From Clostridia bacterium (GTDB lineage: Bacteria; Bacillota; Clostridia; Oscillospirales; Acutalibacteraceae), in the NCBI GenBank assembly GCA_900769375.1, contig CAAGGN010000278.1, positions 1 through 19,307 of the forward strand: a stretch of 19,307 nt of DNA, written 5' to 3'. Both the position numbers and the translations under genes were made by a program. This document shows, piece by piece, positions 1 to 7,039 of the stretch; the first letter of the stretch is position 1; every line of letters begins with the position of its first letter. The notes beneath the pieces are model-generated. The model had not been told where the DNA came from, ran no database searches, and saw only the letters and a program-made list of their open reading frames with translations.

Positions 1-1525
1 GGAAAAGCTGATGGCGAAGCCGCAGCCACTTTTTAAGCACACCCTCATATTCCTTTCCGTGTCCCCATGGCTCCTTGGCAAGATATTTATCTCCGCTGCT
101 ATGAAGACGGTTAATGGGAGAAAGAACACCGAACTGAAGCCAACGGGTATAGATTTCGCCGTTCATATATCCGCTTGTATGACCGCCGATATCGTGACTC
201 CAGAAGCTATAACCTATATTAGAGGCGGTGGCAGTGAATTCGGGTTGGAATTCGAGGGAATCCCAACAAACATAGGTATCTCCCGAAAAACCTACGGGGT
301 ATCTGTGGGAGCCGGGGCCGCTATAACGGGAAAAGAACATAGGTCTTTTGCCGTCACGCATAATATCAACTATATGATAGTGATTAAGCATCCATAAAGG
401 GTCGGCTTTTTCAAGGGGATCCTTTAATTTGCCGTCGCGATTTGCTTCGTGCATCCACCAATAATCCGTACCCTGTTGCCAATCCATCCACCAAAAATCA
501 ATTCCGTCATTTTCGTAAGGATGGTGGAGAATATCAAAGTAGTTCGCCATAAATTCTTTGGATAAAACGTTAAAGGGCACCCTCTTTTTAGTAGCGGGGT
601 CAATTCCGCATGCCTTTGCCATTTCTTCATACATATCCTCGTGGGCGGCAACGCCTGCGGCGGGGTGAAGGTTAAGCGAGGTTTTTATATTTCTTTCGCC
701 CAAATCTTTTAAGAATTTCTTATAATCGGGGAAATATTCTTTATTCCAGCTATATCCCGTCCAACCGTACGTAAAACGCCAATCCGCTTCCTTATACTCA
801 TCGGGAACTTTAACGATATGCCAATCCATATCCACTACGCCCACGCTGAAGGGTACATCTTCTTCCTTAAATCTATCCATCAAGCCGATATACTCATCTT
901 GGGTATATTTATGGAAACGGCTCCACCAGTTACCGAGGGCATAGGCGGGGAGCATGGGAGGAGCCCCCGTTAATTTATAGAAATCCTTTATCGCCTCTTT
1001 ATAATTAAAGCCATATCCGAAGAAATAAATATCCTTTTCTTCTTTTCGGGTTTCTATCCAACCGTCTTCACCAAGGCATAACGACTCGCTATCATCGATA
1101 ACCGAAAATCCGTTTCTTGATACAACACCGTTATCCGTAGGTGTTCTGCCGTGGGTCATATCAAGAGTCCTATATGTGCCGCCCAATGTTTCAAACTCCT
1201 CGCCAAACTTCCACTCGCTTGCGGGTTCATTTTTAAGTTTGATTTTTAAGGTGTCAGCAGAAAAATCTGAATTTTCCTTATATGTAATAATAATTTCATC
1301 GGTCTCGGCCATCAAAATGCCGTCCTTTAAAGTTGATGAAAAATTACATTCAGGAAAATCTCTATGGAAAACCACCTGAGTTGCTCTATCCTCAAACTTG
1401 CCTTCTGCCGAATATTCAAGACGGATAAGGCGGCTCGTGAGAGCGGTAAAGCGATAATTTTCACCTTTTATCATACTTTTGCGGTTTGCATCAGGGGTAA
1501 CCTTCCATTTAAATCTATTATTCAT
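1..1525 (-). CDS. Glycoside hydrolase family 31 (alpha-glycosidase), 3' end cut off by window edge
   Basis: Reading the minus strand from the ATG at 1525 gives 508 uninterrupted codons to the left edge, so only the N-terminal part of a roughly 650-800 residue GH31 enzyme is present. There is no signal peptide, which suggests a cytoplasmic enzyme acting on imported oligosaccharides. Residues 1-150 look like the GH31 N-terminal beta-sandwich and the barrel follows. The FWWMDWQQG motif supplies the expected nucleophile Asp348, GFSGDT the acid/base Asp416, and HDIGGH (around Asp445) is the classic GH31 signature. The bulky FWWMDW form differs from the WxDMNE of plain alpha-glucosidases, so alpha-galactosidase, alpha-xylosidase or another specificity is possible. 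An AGAAGG ribosome binding site lies just upstream of the ATG. The gene is divergent from the isomerase-like gene at 1760. Family assignment is firm; substrate is unknown. Confidence 0.93.
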   Translation of the reverse strand, partial: MNNRFKWKVTPDANRKSMIKGENYRFTALTSRLIRLEYSAEGKFEDRATQVVFHRDFPECNFSSTLKDGILMAETDEIIITYKENSDFSADTLKIKLKNEPASEWKFGEEFETLGGTYRTLDMTHGRTPTDNGVVSRNGFSVIDDSESLCLGEDGWIETRKEEKDIYFFGYGFNYKEAIKDFYKLTGAPPMLPAYALGNWWSRFHKYTQDEYIGLMDRFKEEDVPFSVGVVDMDWHIVKVPDEYKEADWRFTYGWTGYSWNKEYFPDYKKFLKDLGERNIKTSLNLHPAAGVAAHEDMYEEMAKACGIDPATKKRVPFNVLSKEFMANYFDILHHPYENDGIDFWWMDWQQGTDYWWMHEANRDGKLKDPLEKADPLWMLNHYHIVDIMRDGKRPMFFSRYSGPGSHRYPVGFSGDTYVCWDSLEFQPEFTATASNIGYSFWSHDIGGHTSGYMNGEIYTRWLQFGVLSPINRLHSSGDKYLAKEPWGHGKEYEGVLKKWLRLRHQLF

Positions 1526-1557
1526 AAAAAACACCTTCTCATCACTTCTTTACCTTT

Positions 1558-1585
1558 ATTATAATAGGTTTGATATAAAAAACAA
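1558..1585 (-). promoter_or_regulatory. Candidate promoter of the GH31 gene
   Basis: On the minus strand, TTGTTT (1585-1580) and a perfect TATAAT (1563-1558) are separated by 16 bases and lie about 33 bases before the GH31 start codon. The -35 box matches only partly and the region is AT-rich, so this is a moderate call. Confidence 0.5.
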
Positions 1586-1700
1586 TGCACTGTATTTACC
1601 TTTTATTTGTCTTATATTTGCTTTTTGGAACATAAATGTATTCCCTACTGTACTATTTTTACTTTTAATTCTTATTAAATTGACTGCATTGACTACTTGC

Positions 1701-1728
1701 TTGACACGGAGAAAAGATATGTTAAAAT
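1701..1728 (+). promoter_or_regulatory. Promoter of the RpiB-like isomerase gene
   Basis: TTGACA at 1701-1706 and TAAAAT at 1723-1728 are separated by 16 bases. The predicted transcription start near 1735 leaves a leader of about 25 bases before the ATG at 1760. Reading frame continues upstream to an ATG at 1697, but that ATG precedes this promoter, which supports the later start. Confidence 0.75.
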
Positions 1729-1759
1729 CAAATTAACAACTAAAAAAGGAGTTGTCTTT

Positions 1760-2332
1760 ATGAAAACAGTTAAGGATAAATATCTTGTTGTAGGCGCAGA
1801 TTTTGCAGGTTACCCCTTAAAAGAGGCGGTTGTTGCCCACCTTAAAGAAAAGGGTTGGAAAATCGAGGATTTGGGCGTTGTTGCTGATAGCGATCCCGAT
1901 GATACCGAGAATATGTTCCACCGCGTAGGTCTTCGCGTTGGCAGTAAAATCAGCGAAGGCGAATATGAAAGAGCCCTCCTTTTCTGCGGAACGGGTATGG
2001 GAATTCATATTGCCGCAAGCAAATGCCCCCATGTTCACGCAGGTGTTGTTGAAAGCGTTCCTGCCGCTCTCAGAGCAATTACAGGTAACGGCGTAAACGT
2101 TCTTGCTATGGGCGCATTTTATGTTGCTCCCGCTATGGGCTGCGATATCGCCGACGCTTACTTAAATGCAGAACTCGGCAGTGGTTACGAATGGTGGTAT
2201 AACTTCTATGAGTTCCACAAGCTTGCCATTGACGAACTCGAGGCCTTCGATTATGAAGAATACAAGAAAAACGGCTTTAAGATGGAGCACCTTGGTGACT
2301 ACCCCTTAAAGCTTGAAAAGAAGCCCGAATAA
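1760..2332 (+). CDS. RpiB/LacA/LacB-family sugar-phosphate isomerase-like protein (divergent active site)
   Basis: This is a 190-residue cytoplasmic protein. The start is the ATG at 1760, preceded by AAGGAG with 8 bases of spacing. The fold signature is clear: an N-terminal VVGADFAG strand-loop, the CGTGMGIHIAASK phosphate/substrate loop with the expected catalytic Cys76, and a later NVLAMG strand. Classical RpiB proteins are about 150 residues; here there is an extra C-terminal tail of about 40 residues. Two positions that are histidine in E. coli RpiB (His10 and the ring-opening His99, from memory of that protein) align with Phe15 and Gly109. It may therefore be a homologue with another substrate, such as an open-chain sugar phosphate, rather than true ribose-5-phosphate isomerase. 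It has its own promoter and terminator and sits between two glycosidase genes, consistent with a sugar catabolism role. Family is sure, reaction is not. Confidence 0.85.
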   Translation: MKTVKDKYLVVGADFAGYPLKEAVVAHLKEKGWKIEDLGVVADSDPDDTENMFHRVGLRVGSKISEGEYERALLFCGTGMGIHIAASKCPHVHAGVVESVPAALRAITGNGVNVLAMGAFYVAPAMGCDIADAYLNAELGSGYEWWYNFYEFHKLAIDELEAFDYEEYKKNGFKMEHLGDYPLKLEKKPE

Positions 2333-2350
2333 TTAGCAAATATTAATCTT

Positions 2351-2378
2351 ATAAAGCGAGGTGTCTGCCTCGCTTTAT
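2351..2378 (+). terminator. Rho-independent terminator after the isomerase-like gene
   Basis: A perfect 11-bp stem (ATAAAGCGAGG / CCTCGCTTTAT) with a 6-base loop begins 18 bases after the stop codon. The following T run is short, so efficiency is uncertain. Confidence 0.8.
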
Positions 2379-2477
2379 TTATGCTTGAAAACCTAAACGC
2401 ATCTGAAATCTACGGAAAATAGACCTCTAACCTTAAAAAACATATCAAAATATCAAAAAAGTCTATAGTTTTGGGAG

Positions 2478-2505
2478 TTTACTGTGGGAAATTTTATGGT
2501 ATAAT
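2478..2505 (+). promoter_or_regulatory. Extended -10 promoter of the GH2 gene
   Basis: A perfect TATAAT at 2500-2505 is preceded by TGG, giving an extended -10, with a weak -35 (TTTACT, 2478-2483) 16 bases upstream. It lies inside the in-frame extension to a TTG at 2471, which argues that translation starts at 2540 instead. Confidence 0.7.
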
Positions 2506-2539
2506 TAGGTTGGAATGTAAAATGATAGGAGTTGCGAAA

Positions 2540-4705
2540 ATGAAATTCAATCAGTCCTGGCAAGGTTTCCTATGCGATAAAGACGGTGTTTGCCTTGAAA
2601 AATTCAATGCCACCGTGCCCGGTAATATTCAGATGGATTATGCCCGACACAAAGATTGGCTCGATACCCTTCAGTTTTCTACCAATGCAAAGAAATTTGA
2701 AGCATATACTGAAAACTTCTGGAAATACGAAACGGAGCTTGATTTCGAAAAGGAATCGGACGAGAAAATATATTTCGTTGCCGAAGGCATCGATTATGAA
2801 TTTGACGTTTTGTTAAACGGGGAAAGATTAATTCACGGGGAAGGTATGTATACTCCTGTCGAAATTAATATTACCGAATTGGCAAAAAAGGGTGACCGAC
2901 TCCAAGTTTTAATTTATCCTCATCCCTTTGAGCCATCCGAATTCCCTAAAAGTCGCTGTGATGCCAGGCAGTCCTGCAAGCCCCCCGTTTGTTACGGTTG
3001 GGACTGGAACCCCTATCTCCTTATTTCAGGTCTTTGGAAGCCCGCCTATATCGAAACCCGCAAAAGCGACTATATAAATAACTGCGAACTTTTCTATGAC
3101 CTTGACCTTGAAACCAAAACAGTTACTGCCCGCTTCGAAGCCGAGTGCTCTGCCGAAATTACATATACGGTTGCCGACCGAGAAGGCAAGGTGGTTTATG
3201 AGGGCAAAAGCCCCGAATTCACCCTGAAGGATGTAAACCTTTGGTGGTGTAACGGTCAGGGTGAACCATATCTTTACAGTTGGTCAGCCAAAACGGAGAG
3301 TCATTCTGTTTGCGGTCAAGTGGGCTTCAGGACCGTTTCTCTTGTGAAAAACATCGGTACCAATTGGGAACCCGACGGTTTCCCGAAAAGTCGTTACCCC
3401 GCCCCCATTACCGTTTTGCTCAACGGCAGAAGAATTTTCGCCAAGGGCTCAAACTGGGTTAATCCCGAGCTTTTCTTCGGCGCCGTTACCAAAGAGCGTT
3501 ACTGCGAACTTGTTACCCTTGCAAAAGAAGCAAATATGAATATATTCAGAATTTGGGGCGGCAGCGGTATTTGCAAAAATGAATTTTATGAGGAATGTGA
3601 CCGCCAGGGTATAATGGTTTGGCAGGAATTTATGCTCGCCTGCAATAACTATGAGGGAACTCCCCACTATCTCGCCGTCCTCGAAAAAGAGGCAACCTCT
3701 ATCATTAAGGCCCTTCGCAGATATACCTCAATAATCCTTTGGTGCGGCGGCAACGAGTTATTTAACGGTTGGTCGGGAATGGACGACCAATCCCTTCCTC
3801 TCCGTCTGCTTAACAGTATTTGTTACCGTTTGGACCCGAAGCGCTCCTTCCTTATGACCTCACCCCTTACAGGTATGGCTCACGGCGGTTATATTTTCCG
3901 CTATGAAGGCGTTAACGGAAATAAAGATGTTTTCGAAATTTTCAACAACACCCACCAAACCGCCTATACCGAATTTGGCGTTCCGAGTCTTGCGGATGAA
4001 GAAAGTATTAAAAAAATCATTCCCGAAAATGAGCTTTTCCCCATTGAGAAAACAGATTCCTGGATTTATCACCACGCCTTCGAGGCCTGGGGCAAGGAAA
4101 AATGGGCCTGCCTTTATATGTTGGAGCATTATTTCGGCAAACCTACCTGCTTAAAGGATGTTTGCGAGCAATCCTCTTGGCTTCAGTGCTCGGGTTACCA
4201 ATATATCTTTGAGGAAGCAAGAAGGCAGTGGCCCTACTGCTCAATGGCTATCAACTGGTGCTATGACGAGCCGTGGATAACTGCGGCGGGCAATTCACTT
4301 ATCGCATATCCTTCAAAGGCGACACCTGCCTATTTTGCGGTTAAAAACGCTCTCCGTTCTAAAATTCCTACTGCCCGAATCGGCAAGTTCGATTGGAAAA
4401 ACGGAGAGATATTCAGGGCTGAGCTTTGGTATATAAACGATAGTCAGGAAGTAGCAGAGGACACTGTTACCGCCTCTATTATAATAGGCGATAAGGAATA
4501 CGAACTTCTCACTTGGGATACAGGTGAATTAGCGGCAGATTCTAAAAAAATCGGGCCCTCAATTAACTTTACCTTACCCGTTATATTCCACCAGAATAAA
4601 CTTATTTTAAAGCTTAAATCAAAGTATTCCGACAGATGCAATGAATATAACCTTCTCTACCGTTGCACCGTTCCCCCTCCAAAGACCTTACAACTCAACG
4701 TATAA
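2540..4705 (+). CDS. Glycoside hydrolase family 2, beta-mannosidase-like
   Basis: This is a 721-residue cytoplasmic enzyme without a signal peptide. The start is the ATG at 2540, preceded by AGGAG with 8 bases of spacing. The order is an N-terminal sugar-binding beta-sandwich (about 1-190, with the YGWDWNPYLLISGLW region characteristic of beta-mannosidases), an immunoglobulin-like domain (about 190-290) and the TIM barrel. The acid/base is Glu406 in WCGGNE and the nucleophile is Glu478 in TEFGVPS. It is expected to release beta-linked mannose, or a related sugar, from the non-reducing ends of short oligosaccharides. It is shorter than many beta-mannosidases (over 800 residues). The conserved-looking sequence ends around NEYNLLYR near 4668, and the last dozen residues before the stop look like read-through into foreign sequence (see the remnant at 4688). 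It has its own promoter and is not obviously cotranscribed with the isomerase. Confidence 0.9.
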   Translation: MKFNQSWQGFLCDKDGVCLEKFNATVPGNIQMDYARHKDWLDTLQFSTNAKKFEAYTENFWKYETELDFEKESDEKIYFVAEGIDYEFDVLLNGERLIHGEGMYTPVEINITELAKKGDRLQVLIYPHPFEPSEFPKSRCDARQSCKPPVCYGWDWNPYLLISGLWKPAYIETRKSDYINNCELFYDLDLETKTVTARFEAECSAEITYTVADREGKVVYEGKSPEFTLKDVNLWWCNGQGEPYLYSWSAKTESHSVCGQVGFRTVSLVKNIGTNWEPDGFPKSRYPAPITVLLNGRRIFAKGSNWVNPELFFGAVTKERYCELVTLAKEANMNIFRIWGGSGICKNEFYEECDRQGIMVWQEFMLACNNYEGTPHYLAVLEKEATSIIKALRRYTSIILWCGGNELFNGWSGMDDQSLPLRLLNSICYRLDPKRSFLMTSPLTGMAHGGYIFRYEGVNGNKDVFEIFNNTHQTAYTEFGVPSLADEESIKKIIPENELFPIEKTDSWIYHHAFEAWGKEKWACLYMLEHYFGKPTCLKDVCEQSSWLQCSGYQYIFEEARRQWPYCSMAINWCYDEPWITAAGNSLIAYPSKATPAYFAVKNALRSKIPTARIGKFDWKNGEIFRAELWYINDSQEVAEDTVTASIIIGDKEYELLTWDTGELAADSKKIGPSINFTLPVIFHQNKLILKLKSKYSDRCNEYNLLYRCTVPPPKTLQLNV

Positions 4706-4916
4706 GTATAAAAGCGGAACAAGAGGGATAGTATCATATAATACAGATTGCGTTTTAAAACTTTATAACGCTTCGGGAACACAAATTGCTACGGGCGCTA
4801 CCGCCACTGACAGCAGCGGAACGCCGTATAATTATATTTCCTGGAACGCTTCGGCGAACACCCTTTATTATATTTCTTTAGAAGGCAGTATGTCGATGCA
4901 TTTTACCGTAAGTTAA
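4688..4916 (+). pseudogene. C-terminal remnant of a secreted protein domain (pre-peptidase C-terminal-like beta-sandwich)
   Basis: In a different frame from GH2, about 75 codons read through to a TAA at 4916. They contain YKYKSGTRGIVSY, VLKLYNASGTQIAT and NTLYYISLEG stretches. This resembles the C-terminal beta-sandwich domains of secreted Clostridia proteins in which a tyrosine-rich strand is followed by an LYNASGTQ strand and a TLYYI strand. The ORF has an ATG at 4641, inside GH2, but no ribosome binding site was seen and the first dozen codons are just GH2 sequence in another frame. I read it as the tail of a lost gene joined to the GH2 gene by deletion or recombination. It is followed directly by a strong terminator. 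A real overlapping small gene is less likely. Confidence 0.5.
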
Positions 4917-4927
4917 TTTAATATTTT

Positions 4928-4959
4928 AAAAAGGCGAAGGATTTTCCTTCGCCTTTTTT
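4928..4959 (+). terminator. Strong rho-independent terminator after the GH2/remnant region
   Basis: A perfect 14-bp stem (AAAAAGGCGAAGGA / TCCTTCGCCTTTTT) with a 3-base loop ends in a T run. It follows the remnant's stop codon by 11 bases, so it probably belonged to the lost gene and now ends the GH2 transcript. Confidence 0.9.
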
Positions 4960-5070
4960 CTTCCCTTCTTTTGCCTATCTGGATTAACGAGTATTTTAAC
5001 AATGCAAAGACGAAAATTGAGCCTTTAAAATCAGGTTCGGATTATTCGTGTTTGCTTATCTAAATTAACA

Positions 5071-5099
5071 TTGACTATTCCATACTTATAATATATAAT
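5071..5099 (+). promoter_or_regulatory. Promoter of the CDP-sugar / Gtr operon
   Basis: TTGACT at 5071-5076 and a perfect TATAAT at 5094-5099 are separated by 17 bases. The start of transcription would fall near 5106, leaving a leader of about 84 bases before rfbF. No other convincing promoter was seen inside the following eight closely packed genes. Confidence 0.8.
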
Positions 5100-5107
5100 A
5101 TAATAGA

Positions 5108-5127
5108 ATAGGTGTGTTGCACCCTAT
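5108..5127 (+). other. Possible hairpin at the 5' end of the operon leader
   Basis: ATAGGTG at 5108-5114 pairs with CACC(C)TAT at 5120-5127, with one bulged C. It would lie within the first bases of the transcript. It is too small and too far from the ribosome binding site to call a riboswitch. The rest of the gap from 4960 to 5189 is AT-rich and shows nothing else. Confidence 0.3.
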
Positions 5128-5189
5128 CATTTTAAATCCAAACTTCTTTCTCTTTTATAGAGGAAATAAAAAGCAAAGGATGTAAAGTT

Positions 5190-5972
5190 ATGAAAGTTGT
5201 AATTCTTGCAGGCGGATTCGGTACCAGAATTTCCGAGGAAAGTCAATTTAAGCCCAAGCCAATGCTTGAAATCGGAGGCAAACCAATCCTCTGGCACATT
5301 ATGAAGGAATATGCTCATTACGGATTTACGGAGTTCGTAATCTGCGCAGGTTATAAGCAGCACGTTATCAAGGAGTGGTTTGCGGATTACTTCCTTCATA
5401 ATAGCGATATCACCTTTGATTTTACCAGCGGTAAAAACGATATGATAGTTCACAATCAGCATTGTGAGCCCTGGAAGGTTACCGTTGTTGATACCGGTCT
5501 TAACACTATGACAGGCGGAAGAATTAAAAGAATTAAACAGTACATAGGGGACGAGCCCTTTATGATGACCTACGGCGACGGCGTTTGCGACGTTAACATC
5601 AAGGATTTGGTAGAGTTCCATAAGTCCCACGGCAAAATTGCCACCCTTACCGCCGTTACCATGGATCAGGAAAAAGGCGTTCTCGATATCGGCGGTGACT
5701 ATGCAGTTAAATCCTTCCGCGAGAAGAACAAAAACGACTCCGCTCCCATCAATGCAGGTTATATGGTGCTTGGTCCCGAAATATTTGATTATATCGAAGG
5801 CGATGAAACCGTATTTGAACGCTCTCCTCTTGAAAAGCTTGCTAAAGAAGGACAGCTTATGAGCTTTATGCATAAGGGCTTCTGGCAGTGTATGGATACC
5901 AAGAGAGAAATGGAACTTCTTGAAAAGCATCTTAAGAAGGGTACTGCTCCTTGGAAGAAATGGGAAGACTGA
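5190..5972 (+). CDS. rfbF: Glucose-1-phosphate cytidylyltransferase
   Basis: This 260-residue enzyme makes CDP-D-glucose from CTP and alpha-D-glucose 1-phosphate, the entry step of CDP-3,6-dideoxyhexose synthesis. The nucleotidyltransferase signature AGGFGTRI is at residues 7-14, followed by FKPKPMLEIGGKPILWHIM, which is characteristic of the RfbF/AscA group. TYGDGVCDV (about 127-135) carries the metal-binding Asp130. Length matches the family (about 257). The ATG at 5190 has an AAAGGATG ribosome binding site about 8 bases upstream. It is the first gene of the operon and is followed after 12 bases by rfbG. The pair rfbF-rfbG fixes the nucleotide as CDP. A long reverse-strand frame over this gene is only a shadow. 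Confidence 0.96.
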   Translation: MKVVILAGGFGTRISEESQFKPKPMLEIGGKPILWHIMKEYAHYGFTEFVICAGYKQHVIKEWFADYFLHNSDITFDFTSGKNDMIVHNQHCEPWKVTVVDTGLNTMTGGRIKRIKQYIGDEPFMMTYGDGVCDVNIKDLVEFHKSHGKIATLTAVTMDQEKGVLDIGGDYAVKSFREKNKNDSAPINAGYMVLGPEIFDYIEGDETVFERSPLEKLAKEGQLMSFMHKGFWQCMDTKREMELLEKHLKKGTAPWKKWED

Positions 5973-5984
5973 TAGGTGAAAAGT

Positions 5985-7034
5985 ATGGATTTATCTTTTT
6001 ATAAAGGCAAAAAAGTTTTTGTAACGGGCCATACGGGCTTTAAGGGCTCTTGGCTTTGCCGTATGCTTGTAAATGCAGGGGCTATTGTTACGGGTTATAG
6101 TTTAGAACCACCCACAAACCCCAATCTTTTCTCCATCGCAGAGCTTGAGGATAAAATGACGAGCGTTATCGGCGATATAAGAGATTTAAATTCTCTTAAA
6201 ACCGCTTTCGATGAGGCGCAGCCCGAAATCGTGCTTCACCTTGCCGCTCAACCTATTGTTCGCGATAGCTACAAAGACCCCCACTACACCTACGAAACCA
6301 ACGTTATGGGTACCGTTAATATTTTAGAGTGCGTTCGTCTGAGCGACTGCGTTAAGAGCGTTCTTAATGTTACCACCGACAAGGTTTACCACAATAACGA
6401 GTGGTGCTGGGGTTACAGAGAGGACGAGCCCCTCGATGGCTACGATCCCTATTCAAACTCAAAAAGCTGCTCCGAACTTGTTACCCATAGCTATATAAAC
6501 AGTTTCTTTGAGGGCAAGCTTCCCGTAAGTACCGCCAGAGCAGGTAATGTTATCGGCGGCGGCGACTTTGCCAATGACAGAATTATCCCTGACTGTGTAA
6601 GGGCTATGGCGAAGGGCGCTAAAATCGGCGTTAGAAACCCCTATTCAACCCGTCCTTATCAGCACGTTTTAGAGCCACTTGCAGTATACCTTACCATTGC
6701 TCAGAAGCAGTACGAAGACCCATCCTTTGCAGGTTTTTATAATGTAGGTCCCGATGACTGTGACTGCGTTACAACGGGCGAGCTTTGCGATTTGTTCTGC
6801 AAATATTGGGGCGACGGCGCCGTTTGGGAAAACCAAGCGGAAGCGAACGCTCCCCACGAAGCCAACTTCTTAAAACTTGATTGCAGTAAAATCAAGGCGG
6901 TTTTCGGTTGGAAACCCCGTTGGCACATTGAAGAATGTATAGATATGACCTGCCGTTTCAGCAAGGTTTGGCTTGCAGGCGAAAATGTTGCGGCAGAGAT
7001 GGATAAAGAAATTAAAGAATTCTTGGAGGATTAA
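5985..7034 (+). CDS. rfbG: CDP-glucose 4,6-dehydratase
   Basis: This 349-residue extended SDR enzyme converts CDP-D-glucose to CDP-4-keto-6-deoxy-D-glucose using bound NAD. The Rossmann motif TGHTGFKG (14-21, glycines 15, 18, 21) is near the N-terminus. The active-site TTDKVY (Thr131, Asp132, Lys133) and the YxxxK pair Tyr156/Lys160 follow. The TDK in place of the TDE of dTDP-glucose dehydratases is typical of the CDP enzymes. An in-frame GTG occurs at 5976, but the ATG at 5985 is preferred because AGGTG lies 6 bases upstream and the protein then begins like its relatives. It is followed by rfbH with a 5-base gap; the rfbH ribosome binding site lies inside the last codons of this gene. Confidence 0.95.
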   Translation: MDLSFYKGKKVFVTGHTGFKGSWLCRMLVNAGAIVTGYSLEPPTNPNLFSIAELEDKMTSVIGDIRDLNSLKTAFDEAQPEIVLHLAAQPIVRDSYKDPHYTYETNVMGTVNILECVRLSDCVKSVLNVTTDKVYHNNEWCWGYREDEPLDGYDPYSNSKSCSELVTHSYINSFFEGKLPVSTARAGNVIGGGDFANDRIIPDCVRAMAKGAKIGVRNPYSTRPYQHVLEPLAVYLTIAQKQYEDPSFAGFYNVGPDDCDCVTTGELCDLFCKYWGDGAVWENQAEANAPHEANFLKLDCSKIKAVFGWKPRWHIEECIDMTCRFSKVWLAGENVAAEMDKEIKEFLED

Positions 7035-7039
7035 TAACT

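Noticed and set aside
11..397. A plus-strand frame of 128 codons over the GH31 gene.
   Set aside because: It is antisense to clear GH31 sequence containing SGDT and HDIGGH motifs, and has no ribosome binding site.
1560..1577. TATAATAGGTTTGATATA here recurs at 14759-14776 with one mismatch, suggesting a shared regulatory site.
   Set aside because: Both are AT-rich promoter segments, and one such near match in 19 kb is not beyond chance; here the sequence reads opposite to the GH31 promoter.
1697..1759. An upstream in-frame ATG that would extend the isomerase-like protein by 21 residues.
   Set aside because: It lies before the predicted promoter -10 box, and the ATG at 1760 has an AAGGAG site at good spacing and gives a family-like N-terminus.
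2471..2539. A TTG-initiated extension of the GH2 gene.
   Set aside because: The extension overlaps the promoter and the ATG at 2540 has a good ribosome binding site.
4641..4916. A sequencing or natural frameshift within a single longer GH2 gene.
   Set aside because: The downstream frame encodes a secreted-type beta-sandwich tail, not a continuation of beta-mannosidase, so a junction explains it better than a frameshift.
5106..5189. A riboswitch or attenuator in the operon leader.
   Set aside because: Only one short bulged hairpin is visible, with no terminator-like alternative and no recognisable conserved aptamer.
5127..5930. A 267-codon minus-strand frame over rfbF.
   Set aside because: The plus strand encodes a full RfbF with all motifs; the reverse frame resembles no family I know and has no promoter or ribosome binding site.
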